Shown: in pieces, positions 36,756-47,349 of the stretch
Layout: every line of letters begins with the position of its first letter
How positions within the stretch are numbered: the stretch's first letter is position 1
Assembly: GCA_930367205.1 (NCBI GenBank)
Contig: OV884009.1
Coordinates: 79,319,189 to 79,383,188, forward strand
Direction of reading: 5' to 3'
Origin: Acanthosoma haemorrhoidale
Taxonomy: Eukaryota; Arthropoda; Insecta; Hemiptera; Acanthosomatidae
DNA length: 64,000 nt
The notes under the pieces: generated by a model
The model's input: only the letters and a program-made list of their open reading frames with translations
Told to the model about the DNA's origin: nothing
Databases searched by the model: none
Program-made: the position numbers and the translations under genes

Positions 36756-38127
36756 TCATAATTAATTAACATCATTTCGAGTTGGATGTCAAATTAAAGA
36801 TATGGTCATAATTCTTTGTGAATTTTATTGTTCATTCATAAGATAGCGTAAAGCAGATTAATCGCTCCATATTTTTTGTGTTTTGGGAGGGGGGGGGGGC
36901 TTGAAGATCTCTCCCTGCAGCGTCCCGTAGGCATCGGTCCAGAACTGAAATGGGATGATTTACAGGTAGCAGGGGGATGACAAATAGGAGAATGGTATCG
37001 AAGGAAGGCGCACTGTATAAGTGATACGGCGCTGACAAACTCCAGGCATTCTCTTGATTTATTGTGCCTACTTTCCACCGTGGCATGAGCAGCCTACAGC
37101 TCCCCCCTCCCCCTTCCACCACCATACCTCATAATTCAGCTACCCCACTAAATGTCATCAGGATGTTCGCGATTGTTCTACCATACCGCATCTTTTGGCA
37201 AATCCTAATACCCCTTAACAGAGAAATTGCTTCATTATAAAGTAATTTGCTTTTATGAAATAAAGAGTCTTGTCTCTCCGCTCTAAGCGCTTTTAACTGA
37301 CAAACAGTCGTCCTCAGGATTACAATTAATAATAATGTGAAGTATTAATATAAATGATTGTATGTAAGGGAAATGTTCCAATTAATAATGCTGTAAAATC
37401 AAATTGTTTATTATTATAAAATAAATATCCTTATATATCTAATATACGTAAACCGAAGATATTAACAGGTTCAATGATAGAATTTTAATTAGTTTAACAG
37501 ATAAATAGATAAATTCCTAGATAAAAAGTTGCCATAGTAGATTTGTAAATAATAACATCAAATCAATTATAGTTAATTTAAACAATTTAAGGTTTTAAAT
37601 TGTTAGCTAATTCCTTAAAATTAAAATCAACCAGTGCATAATAATTTCCTTTTATTTATTTTATGTTATTCTATAATTTATTATATATATAACAACGTTT
37701 TCCAATTAACGTATGCAGAGAATCGTTAAAAGTGAGCTTTTTGTTTCTTATGTCTTTCTATTTAACTGCTTTAATTAATTAAGCTTTACTTTCTAAATTA
37801 CATTTACTTTATTATTATTTTTTTTTTGAAGATATAATATTCAGTGATCGAAATGAATTAAGCAAAAAAAAAAAGTATACATTTCACAATCGTTAAATCT
37901 TTTATTTAAATTTGAAATCTTTAAATTCATTCCAAAATTTTTATAACCGATGTAAACAAATTATGGTCGTGACAAAAACCCCCCCTCAAAAAAAGCCACA
38001 GCTATTCCATGATTGTTAGGGTTATATTATAAGGTGTACAAATTTTCAAGTATATTGTCAGAGAATATTAATTAATACCGCCATATTGTATACCCTAATA
38101 TTTCCTATAAATAAAATGGTTCGATAC
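36756..38127. other. Intergenic; G-run and one hammerhead-like motif
   Basis: A run of about ten G lies at 36889-36898. On the minus strand, 37288-37330 reads ATTGTAATCCTGAGGACG, a hairpin GACTG...CAGTT, then AAAAGCG, a member of the motif family whose GAAA is changed to AAAA. No gene seen. Confidence 0.4.
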
Positions 38128-38661
38128 AGTCTTTGTTAAAGGTCTTACCGGCTATCGCACTTGCTAACTTCAACCTAACCTGTCGCTTCGTCTCAAATTG
38201 ATGATATATAAATGTGTCCTCCGGCCAGCTCTGCTGTACGGTGCCCCGCTATTTACCCACTTGACTGACAATACAGCCAAATGTCTCCAACATTTCCAGA
38301 ATGGGGTCATGCGAAAAGTGGTCCGACATACCTCTTTCGAGAGGCTGAAGAACGCTGATCTGTACCCGTTGCTTGGTGTGCTTGCATTGGTGTGATTCGT
38401 TGCAGCACCTGACAAACCTAGTGTTTAACACTATGACCCCACCACCCCTCCCGCATCGATGGCAACAGACTGTTGGGAAAAATTAGGTTAAGAATTAGTA
38501 TGTAAGTTAGTTTTAAGGTTGATCAAAAAGGTGAGCCCCATTACCTTCATTAGTCAGTTTAGTCCAGTCACGTATAATGTATATCGTTATACTTGTTTAT
38601 TCATTATATAATTTTTATAAAATAACAAAACCTGTATATAATGTAGCTATAAAAAAAAAAA
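38128..38661 (+). mobile_element. LINE family 2 fragment (RT C-terminus plus 3' UTR)
   Basis: Encodes a piece of a second non-LTR element: LMIYKCVLRPALLYGAPLF-type sequence (38198-38395 frame), then LYPLLGVL, then decayed VFNTMTPPPLPHRWQ coding and a 3' UTR with AAAAGGTGAGCCCCATTACC ending in an A-run at 38650-38661. Frame breaks separate the blocks. Related fragments are at 40095, 43075, 57745 and 63951. Confidence 0.7.
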
Positions 38662-39846
38662 GTCTTTGTTAAGTTTATGCACAACAATTATTCTCTTAAC
38701 CTCACATTTTTATATTTAGGATCAATAGAAGCATTATGCGTTCTATACACTGCTCTTTGTTTACAAAATCCAGGAAGAAATGTAATATTTTATTATTTTT
38801 TTAGAGTATTATTTATATATGCATATTTTCACTGAGGTTAAATAAAGCTTGAGCCTCTTCGTAATATTTTTACTTACAACTACATCATATAAACTGTCAA
38901 CGTTTCGCATATTTAGGCATCTTTATCCGTAATATTTTAGATACATTGCTGTTAAAATTTAATTACATTAATTATGAGTCGAATAGAAAATATTTGTTGC
39001 TGTACCCTTTCACTTTCACTGTTAGTAGGTTAAAAACAGTGAGATTATAGACTACAACTAACAATTACAAATATTAAACATTGGCGGACATTCCAGGAAG
39101 GGTTCGAAAATGTTATGCTTCACCAATAAGACAAACCGTCGCCCTCAGACGAACACCTTATTCGGCGACGACCGGGTACACGAAAAGAAATGTGTTTCTC
39201 CAAATGGAAAAGCCATGACTCCACTTTTTACTCTTCGACTACTTCTTGGGTAGGACAAAAAGTCCTTGGCTGTATTTTTTTTTTTTCTTGTAAAATCTTT
39301 TTTTCTTTTGTCTTTGTCAACCCTTGAACCAAAGAGTGCTTGCCTTGTCCCATTACCATTCTTAGGCGGTCGAATCCTTATTTTGATTTTTTTATTTATT
39401 TTTTTTTTTGTTTCAGCTCCTGTTTTCTTTTTAACTTGGTGGTGTCTCATCAAACTAGAAGTCAAACGTGGTGCAAAATGCTTTTTACCATACAATACCT
39501 TTCCGAAATTACTGACGTTACACCTAAGTTTTTTTCTCGATAAAATTACATGGAGTCACAATGATTTAGATTTTAAGGACTTCTATATTTTTTTTTTACC
39601 AATGATCGGCCTCAGGGGTGTCTGGAGCTTTGTTCTCTCTATCATGCTCATTCGGATCCATGTGATACACACTAGCTGTATAAAAACTCCAAACCACGTA
39701 TACAAATCTCTTTCGAAGCGCAGAAAAATAATAATAAAATTTAATAATTTATAAATGAAAATTTAAAAAAAAATTCTGTTTCTTGTAAAATTTCTGTAAA
39801 ACCAAATATGAGAAAACAATGTTGTTAGGACAAAGCAAAGAAGTTA
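38662..39846. other. Intergenic; ORFs across T-rich tracts not supported
   Basis: 39145-39760 has overlapping frames on both strands, but their composition (Phe/Leu or Lys/Arg runs) follows T/A homopolymers. A minus-strand GAAACGTTGAC motif lies at 38893-38925. No gene recognised. Confidence 0.4.
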
Positions 39847-40073
39847 ACATTGGGAAATAAGCTCCCACCGGCAACTCCTGCACTACCTGAGTTAACCAGG
39901 TGGTAATGCCGACCCGAGCATTTGCTCAGGTATTTACCTACGACCCCCTGTGCTTAGGTAGGAGCCTGCAGCCGAACCAAGTAAGGAACAAAACAAGTAA
40001 CATTGTACCCTGTGTACTCAGGTAGACTCAAACAAACCTATTTAAACTCTGTAGAACACTGATCTGGGGCTGC
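39847..40073 (+). repeat. About 260-bp interspersed repeat (family X), copy 2
   Basis: See copy at 25094. Here the repeat ends about 20 bp upstream of a LINE family 2 coding fragment in the same orientation, so it may be part of that retroelement, or simply next to it. Confidence 0.6.
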
Positions 40074-40094
40074 TCCCCAGCAAACAGCCTCGTA

Positions 40095-40773
40095 TATCCG
40101 GGCGTTAAAATGGACCTTCACCTCCGTTATAGAGACCATTTTGCCAGGAAACTAAAGCAAACACGTACAAAGTCTTACCGGCTTACACATCTATTGGCAT
40201 CGCCCAATTTATCATTACGCCTTAAGCTAATGATATATAAGAGTGTAGTCAGGCCTGCTCTGCTGTATGGTGCACAGCTTTTTCGTCATTTGACTGAAGC
40301 AACAGCGAGACGACTCCAACAATTTCAGAACGGAATCCTCATGAAAGTGGTCAGACACACTACATTCGAGCAGCGGAGAAACAGTGAATTACACGAGAAC
40401 TTTGAGTGGATGAATTCATTCGCCGTAGATATCAAATTCTTTGACTCCCTACAACACACGACAAACCCCGTGTTGAACACGATTACTACCGCCCCGTTCC
40501 CCCATCGATGGCAGGAAGCAGTCGAGGCAGGAACGTTATAGTTTGTAAGTTTAGTTTTTAGTTTTCCCTTATTGTAACCCGAAGGTGAGCACCATCACCT
40601 AGCCCAGTCTATTGTCTTTGTAATTTTAATAACTATAAAACAAAAAATGTTTGTATTTCTACTCCCTACATGTTATGCTATGCAGGAAAAGGTGCCATAA
40701 ACCTGTAAATTTGTTCATGTTATTCTTTATTTATTTGTAAATTTTTAAATAAAGGGGTTTTGAAAAAAAAAAA
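40095..40773 (+). mobile_element. LINE family 2 fragment with 3' UTR and A-tail
   Basis: The frame 40110-40541 (143 codons) gives LRYRDHFARKLKQT, LKLMIYKSVVRPALLYGAQ, QQFQNGILMKVVRHTTFE and TNPVLNTITTAPFPHRWQ, the C-terminal part of a jockey-type ORF2 after the RT palm. An internal deletion joins ...RRNSELHEN to ...FFDSLQHTTNP. The LYPLLGV block seen in the related copies is missing. The 3' UTR has CCGAAGGTGAGCACCATCACC and ends at AAAGGGGTTTTG followed by 13 A. Confidence 0.8.
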
Positions 40774-41464
40774 AAGATCTGGTGCTCAATCCTCAGCCTC
40801 TCATCTACAGTCTACCTGGCTCTTTACACCTCACCTCTCATGTTTAAAATCTTTAGTGTACACTACTCTATTATTGTCAGTTCCTTTAATTAATTATGTT
40901 TTAGGTCTTTACTGTTCTTAGATTGTCAATTCCCCGATATAGAGGCGAGCAACACTGAGTTCAGGCACGTAGCGGGACCGTTCATTCGGTACACGTCAAT
41001 CCCAATTATCATTACTGGCTGGCTGGGTAGCATTCGCTTTCTACCGGTACTCAATCATGTTTAATTGCTACTGGTGCAAGCTTAATGTATCAACATCTAA
41101 TCACCACCCTTGGCCGATTGCAATTGTTTAGAATTGGAGCTTTCCTTTGGGATCCCCCTGCTATGATGCCTATCATCCCTAGGCACTCTCCCTAATAACG
41201 ACAGACGTTTCCTGGAAGTAGAAAACATCGGAAGTAGTTAATAACCTACATTTCTGGGCCTACGTTCCGTGGATCCAGTACAAATTACCAATGCCTGAGT
41301 ATGCTAAAAATATTTCCTAAAGGTTTGCTAGTTTTGAAAAAAAAACCTTATTTTTATTTTGACCACCTGAATTCGTTGTTTTTTTCAAAATGTTTCAATG
41401 TTATATAAAGGAAGTTAAAAGTTGAATAATATAGGGGTGAAACGAAAACGCTATGTTCCTTAAT
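40774..41464. other. Intergenic, no gene seen
   Basis: No exon, RNA gene or recognised repeat. Confidence 0.4.
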
Positions 41465-42435
41465 TTCTTACTCCACAATAACTTCTTGGCCACATTTGCA
41501 CATGACACTACAGTCCTGTCATCCCACTCAGTATAGCATCCCATAACCTTCATAACACCTTGACGAGATCAAGAATTGGTGCAATCAATGGCGGATCAAA
41601 GTTAATGAAGCAAAATGTTCCCACATTAGCTTCACTCTCTGCCACAAGTCTTGTCCACTAGTTTTTTGTAATTCCATTCGTCTTCATGTGACATACGAGG
41701 CAAAAAAGACAAGCACTAAACAGAAGCTTTGGACAACTGTACAGACTACTTCGAGGACATCCCATCTCTCAATAGAAAATCAACTACTTATCTACCAAGT
41801 TATACTCAAGCCAATCTGGATATGCGGAATAGAGATATGGGGGATAGCAAAAAAGTCAAACATCAATCATATCCAATCCTTTCAATCAAACGTTCTGAGA
41901 ACAGTAAATGCCAATTATCTTTCAGCAACAAAACCCTTCATAACGATCTTAATATGCCTAACATTCTTGGACTCATCCATTCCAAGTTTATGAAATTCCA
42001 TCGAAACCTATCCAACCACCCTAATCTCCTAGCCAAGTCATTACACTGCGCCACACATCCCTATAATCCTCCTCGGAGACTAAAGTAGCAGTGGCCTCGT
42101 GACCTGCTATAGATACGTGATAGGAGGAGTCCTGGCAAAGGCCAGGTTCTCCAATCATGTATTGAGCGTACGTGGCTCTCACGCTCTTGGTCAGCCTCCA
42201 CTGGCTCGTATCCGGTGACGCGGATGATGGATGAGCTTGGGGAGACTTCCCAAGACTCCACTTCCTCGTTCGCATGCGAGGGATGTGAGAACCATGTGGA
42301 TTTGGGAGGTCTCTGGGCTGTTTGTAAATACTATATGAATGAGGGAGAGAATGAAACTTGTAAATATGGTATGAATGAGAACATTTATCACAATTACTTA
42401 TTGCCCATAAGGCAGATTGTAATGTTGGAATAAGA
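41465..42435 (+). mobile_element. Decayed LINE family 1 copy (copy G)
   Basis: Begins within the RT just before motif C, which is changed from FADDTAVLSSHP to FAHDTTVLSSHS, destroying the catalytic pair. About 65 bp covering the YLGFHLDKRLTW block is deleted (near 41675). The rest follows through SHLSIEN and the 3' UTR to the AAGGCAGATTGTAAT tail. It is older than copies C and D, younger than the remnant at 891. Confidence 0.8.
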
Positions 42436-42896
42436 AAAAAAAATCTTAATAATTAAGAAAGGATAATACAAAATATAATGAAAAACACGCCAAAAATGGC
42501 GAGGGGAAGGTTTCTACTGTTGGCTCTCATTTTTTCGAGGGCTGACTTTGAAATTCTTCTTGCGTTAATATCTCTATTGTGTATTTAACAACGAGGAAAA
42601 TAATCTTGCCAGGTTTCGAAGGACATTATCCTGTCTTGGGGCCTAACACTGTATTTTTCGATTACCTCCGATCGATAAAGTACCGGCTGAATAGTCGCCT
42701 ATTCAACAGACCTTCGGTAAAACATAAATTAATTCGGATTGTCAGAGTCAGGGGGCTGTCTTTCTAAGACCGAAATAGACCGTCTTCAAGTGGATCAATG
42801 GCCAATCTCTGAGTGTCTTAAATGTTATTATAAATTATGGAAATCAGTATGGAATACAAATATGAATCTATTTACAATAGGTCATTGTACAATAGG
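42436..42896. other. Intergenic, no gene seen
   Basis: No exon or recognised repeat. The short frames are not supported. Confidence 0.4.
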
Positions 42897-42962
42897 TGGC
42901 AAAGGCCAGGTTCTCCAATCATGTCTTGAGCGTACGTGGCTCTCGCGCTCTTCATCAGCCTC
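42897..42962 (+). repeat. Internal piece of LINE family 1 3' UTR
   Basis: 66 bp matching GGCCAGGTTCTCCAATCATG through GCGCTCTTCATCAGCCTC. It lacks the LINE 3' terminus, so it was left by deletion or rearrangement rather than a simple insertion. Confidence 0.65.
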
Positions 42963-43074
42963 ATTATATCTTCATTATATGCCCTGTAGCTTGGCTACAT
43001 TTTATACAGTCTTTAAAAATTTTACATTGCGATTTGTAGTTGTTACAAAATTATAATGTAAATTATACAATAAT

Positions 43075-43350
43075 TGGCTATACATGTTTAAAAGTGATGG
43101 GGCTCACCTTATGAATCATAGACTTGAAACTAACTTACATGTAATAACCAAGTCTTGCCTAATTTTCCCTGACAGTCTGCTGCCATCGATGCGTGAATGG
43201 TGGTAGGGTCATAGTGTTTAACACTGGGTTTGTTAGGTGCTCCAACGAGTCAAAAACTTGATGTGTCTCCGGCGAATGAACTCACCAACCGACGGCACAC
43301 CAAGCAACGGGTGCAGGCGTTCTTTAACATCTCTGAGCTCTGGTATTCCT
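43075..43350 (-). repeat. LINE family 2 fragment, C-terminus and start of 3' UTR
   Basis: The minus strand encodes RLHPLLGVPSVGEFIRRRHI, then decayed TNPVLNTM and HRW-type residues, followed by the GGTGAGCCCCATCAC word of the 3' UTR. It helps define the block deleted from the copy at 40095. Confidence 0.65.
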
Positions 43351-43739
43351 TGCATTAAAGCATTTGAACCGAGGTGCCACCGAATCTCGATGCAGCCTGA
43401 AGAAATTATTTTGGCTTCCACCTTTGCACAAAATCATTTTTTCCAGCAGTGTTTTAAAATACCGCGAATCACAACTTCTCTTCGGTGATTCTCTTTGCAA
43501 TATACAATAACGTAAATGAAACGAGAAGACACTTATGGTGCATAATTGAATAAAGGATTAGTTAATGTAAACAATGATACAATTAATATAAATAAAATAG
43601 TCTTAAAACATGTATTTTATGGCAAATAAATGTCCCTTCTCTTGGAATCCATCTAAAATGATAGATAATACGACTACAACGCCGAAATATAATAAAAAAA
43701 ATAAACAATAAAAGGTTATATTATAAATAATTAAGCGAT
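43351..43739. other. Intergenic, no gene seen
   Basis: AT-rich flank of the LTR element. Confidence 0.4.
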
Positions 43740-44068
43740 AGTTAAATCGATGGGTAAACGAGTAGAGTTTTTAAAAAGTGTTTATTTTAATCACACAAAA
43801 TAACAATAACAATGCACTTATAAGGTAATAACTATTGATAACAATTACAGCCTAGTTGTCAAACTGTCTAAAGGGTCATGCGTGACTGGTGGTTGGAGTG
43901 GAAGTGTGTGAGACAAAGGGATTCTGCAGGGTATATATAGTAAAGCTGGTAGGTTGCGTCATGTGCCTTAACTATGTCCTCAAATGTCGAAACAAGTCAT
44001 GTGATTCACAGCGTCTGTAAATAGATCTCTATTGCACAAGTAGGGTTAACGTAATGGTTTCCATAACT
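43740..44068 (-). repeat. 3' LTR (left), 329 bp
   Basis: Base-for-base identical to 48770-49098 on visual comparison. Ends are AGTTA...TAACT, not TG...CA. An AATAAA polyadenylation signal (minus strand) lies at 43781-43786. Confidence 0.92.
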
Positions 44069-44329
44069 CCTCCGATGTTTCAGATTCTTAGTCCTCTAAG
44101 AATAATAAGAAATGAGGTGTAGGATTTGGTAAGGAATGGTTAGGTTTACATTTTTAAAGTAATATATGATTAGGATTATAATAGCGGTCCCTACAATAAA
44201 AAATAAAAAGAAGTATACATTTTAGAGTGATTAAATATTAGTGGTTCTAGAGCTATATTGGTTACATTAAAATTTTCTAATTTGCTGATATTAGCGATTA
44301 CATTTATATTGATATTGTTATTATACAGG

Positions 44330-44580
44330 TATTATTTGAAATAAAAGGTTTCTTACAATATTATTTAAAATAAAAGGTTTCTTACAATATTATTTAAAAT
44401 AAAAGGGTTCTTACAATAATATTTAAAATAAAAGGATTCTTACAATAATATTTAAAATAAAAGGATTCTTACAATAATATTTAAAATAAAAGGATTCTTA
44501 CAATAATATTTAAAATAAAAGGGTTTTTACAATAATATTTAAAATAAAAGGGTTTTTACAATAATATTTAAAATAAATTG
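44330..44580. repeat. 29-bp tandem array, about 8.5 copies
   Basis: The phase marker AAAAGG recurs at 44347 and then every 29 bp to 44550. The unit is TTTAAAATAAAAGG-rich and located between the integrase end and the 3' LTR. Copies differ at a few positions (GGTTTCTT, GGATTCTT, GGGTTTTT). Confidence 0.9.
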
Positions 44581-45003
44581 TTTTTCTTAATTACTAGAGT
44601 GTTAGTAATATTTATAGTAACATAAGATGTTTTATGCCATACAGGCGCTGGTATCAACATATAAGGTATTATTTTGGGGTTAGTTGTAGGTAAATCTATA
44701 AAACAAATATATAGAGTGAATTTCCGTGTGAAGCACAATGAATTTTGCTGGTTAGCCATAGTACTTCTAAATCCTTAGATATTAGTGTTACATTTGGGTT
44801 TATGTCTTTAAGTATTTTTGTAAAGGGTCTTGTATAATTTTATATGTATTACTTGACGTATCGTCATTTGGTAGGTTCTTTTGGATAGTACTTAGTTCAG
44901 TATGTAAAAAAGTTATGTTATAGAAATGATATGTTCGATAGTATTTGTCAATCAATTTTACATTGTTTATAGTATATGGAGTATTCCTGGATTATTACTT
45001 ATA

Positions 45004-46317
45004 TCAGTCACTAGTATACCGTGAACCGATTTCCATAGAATCATTAGAGTGATCAGATTCAGTTTCATGATCTGAAACATCAAGGGTTTGCTTTAGTTTC
45101 GATTTGGTGGGTCTTTTTACTCTATTTACATGAATTTTATCAGTTACGTTACCGTATTTAAATTGTAATACAGGCCTAAAAGGGTTTCGTTATTTTCGTT
45201 TGTGTGTAGTTTTTAAGTAAATAGTTTCGTCATTTATTTCTGGTATTTCTTCTCGATTTTTGTTTAGAAGATTAGTCCGTTTTTCTTTTTCGTTACTTAT
45301 TTTATTACGTATTATTGATTGTAATATTTCCTTTTCATCGTGATATTTTTGAACATAATGTTCTTTGATTTCCGTATAAATAGTATTATTTGGTTTAGTT
45401 ATACCAAAGGTTATTTCGTCAGGTGTCATTTTTAATGTCGAGTTTAATGTATTATTATATGCAATTGTTGCTAAGGTTAATAAATTTGGTAATGTTTTAT
45501 TTGTTAGTTCTTCATTATTAAGTGTTCGAATTATTTCGTTTAAAGTGCTATGCGTACGATTTAGTAGTCCTAAGGAATTCGAATTTCCTGGGGTAGCGTA
45601 TATAGGTTCTATATCATTTACTTGTAAGAAGTTTGTTACTAAGTTATTTTTGTATTCCCTTCCGTTATCCATTTTAATTGTATTAGGCGTAGGGTATAAT
45701 GCTAAATATGTCTTTAATGTCTCGCATATATTTATTCCGTTAAATGCCGGTATAATTTTTGCAAATAGTCTCTTTGAGAAGGTGTCAACTATAGTGACAA
45801 TATATTTACGTTCGTAGTGTAATGTATCGATCATTAAGTCTGTAAAAGGTTTATCTGGTGTGGGGGTTATCATATATTTCGTCTTAATGGGTTTTCTGTC
45901 ATATTTTGTTTTCTTGCAAATAGTGCAGTTATTAATATAGTCATTTATAGTCTCCTTCATTAGTGGGAAATAGTATCGTTTTCTAAGTTTGTCAAAGGTT
46001 TCGATGGTTCCGCGATGTGCAGTTTTACCTTCGTGATAATCAGATATTATTGCTATTTGGTCTGTTTTGTCTAGTATATCTTCTACGATATGTTTATATC
46101 TTTTCAATTTCACTGTTGGGTAAGATTCCGTAATCAGTGTCGATAGTTGTTTAAACGTTAGATCATAAAAGTCGTTAAGTAGGGGAATATTTGTTTCGCA
46201 ATATACTCCGTAAGTAGTTTTAGGTCTTATTAGTTGTTCGATTAATTCTTTTAATTCGTCTTCATTGTTTAATGTTATTATATGTCTTCTTTTATTAAAG
46301 GGTTTACTAAAGTCCAT
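45004..46317 (-). pseudogene. Gypsy-type integrase, third catalytic residue Asn, premature stop
   Basis: Integrase normally joins element DNA ends to the host chromosome. The frame starts at ATG 46317. The zinc-binding H-H-C-C motif is at residues H95, H101, C131, C134. In the core, D164 and D217 (MDNGREY) are followed after exactly 35 residues by N253 (GLLNRTHSTL) where the family has Glu. A TAA at 45190-45192 stops the frame, yet the same frame continues to 45004 with a plausible C-terminal domain (RPVLQFKYGN, KIHVNRVKRPT), so the stop looks like a nonsense mutation. The frame overlaps the protease frame by 11 bp and is offset by one base at an A6 run (46328-46333). Probably catalytically dead. 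Confidence 0.85.
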
Positions 46318-47344
46318 GTTTGTTTCCTTTTTTAATAATTATTTGGTGCTTTTCTACATTTATGTTTTTGTCATCATTTACTAGCCAAACTTGTTCGTTA
46401 GATGATTTTTGAGAGTGAATAGTCGCTTTACATGTGGAAGCTTCTGCTGCTTCCATTCTGTCCAATTCATTTGGTTCTAAATATTCGGGGCTGTTTTCGT
46501 CCATTGGTTCGTCAATTAAGTCGTCTAAGTCTTCGATATTATCTAAGTTTGTTATATGATTTAATGTGAGGTTTTCGTTTTGTCTGGATAATACGTCAGC
46601 TACTTTATTAGTTTTTCCGTCAATGTGAGTAACGTCAATATGGTCTGTTCGAATTAATTGTTTAATTGTTTGTTTGTCATCAATATAGTATAGTTCGTTC
46701 TTTTCTTTTGATTTATTATTATTATTGTTAGATTTATTATTAAGTTTATTGTTATGATTAATTTTATTATTTTCCGGGTATGTTTGGTCCCTTTTGTTTT
46801 TGTTTATTTCCGGGTATGTTTGGTCCCTTTTATTTTTGTTTATTTCCGGGTATGTTTGGTCCCTTTTATTTTTGTTTATTTCCGGGTATGTTTGGTCCCT
46901 TTTATTTTTGTTTATTTCCGGGTATGTTTGGTCCCTTTTATTTTTTAATTTATTATTATTATTATTATTACTATTGTTATTGTCTACTAAATTTTCGTTT
47001 TCTAATTTTAATTTTATTTTATTTATTATTATTTCATTATTTTGGCAATTTATTTTTATTTTAAAATCTTTCATGGTTTCGTACCCTAGCAACACGTCAT
47101 ATTTGGTGCTAAAGGGGTATATTAAACATTTTATCTCTGCAGAAATTCCTAACAAAGGGTAAAGGTCTATAAAGGCACTTTTCGTCCCTTCTGCTCTACC
47201 TGTAGGGGTTTTCAACACAAAGTCTTCCGAAATGATTTTAGTTCCTTCGGGTAAAGAACTGGGGTTAATATAATTTTTTGATGAACCGGTATCAATAAGC
47301 CAAGTGTTGCCGTTTTTGTCTTTTATTTGCGGTAAGTTATCCAC
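46307..47344 (-). pseudogene. Protease joined to RNase H tail through a repeat array, RT missing
   Basis: The N-terminal part is a retroviral-type aspartic protease: WLIDTGSS with catalytic D18, and VLLGYETMKDF as the second conserved block. After about residue 115 it becomes Asn/Lys-rich, passes through five copies of a 12-residue repeat (NKNKRDQTYPEI), then reaches HIDGKTNKVADVLSR, the recognisable end of RNase H in gypsy-type pol, and an acidic tail. All RT motifs and most of RNase H are absent, but the frame stays open. The frame is -1 relative to gag, overlapping its end, so expression probably relies on -1 frameshifting. The first codon at 47344 is GTG, not a true start. Confidence 0.85.
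46771..46945. repeat. 36-bp tandem array, five copies, in frame within pol
   Basis: Copies start at 46771, 46807, 46843, 46879 and 46915. Each contains TTTCCGGGTATGTTTGGTCC. They are nearly identical (one T/G difference in the first), and the 36-bp period preserves the reading frame. The last copy is partial. Confidence 0.93.
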
Positions 47345-47349
47345 GTGAT

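Noticed and set aside
39145..39754. ORFs of 116 and 162 codons on opposite strands
   Set aside because: They overlap each other and owe their length to T/A homopolymers. Composition is Phe/Leu or Lys/Arg runs with no motifs.
44330..44580. CRISPR-like array
   Set aside because: Direct tandem repeats without spacers inside a eukaryotic retroelement. The same holds for 46771-46945.
44568..44759. 63-codon minus-strand ORF downstream of integrase as an env remnant
   Set aside because: Too short and without recognisable envelope features. Its end lies in the 29-bp array.
46754..47162. Plus-strand repetitive hydrophobic ORFs
   Set aside because: Shadows of the 36-bp array and Asn-rich region of the minus-strand pol frame.
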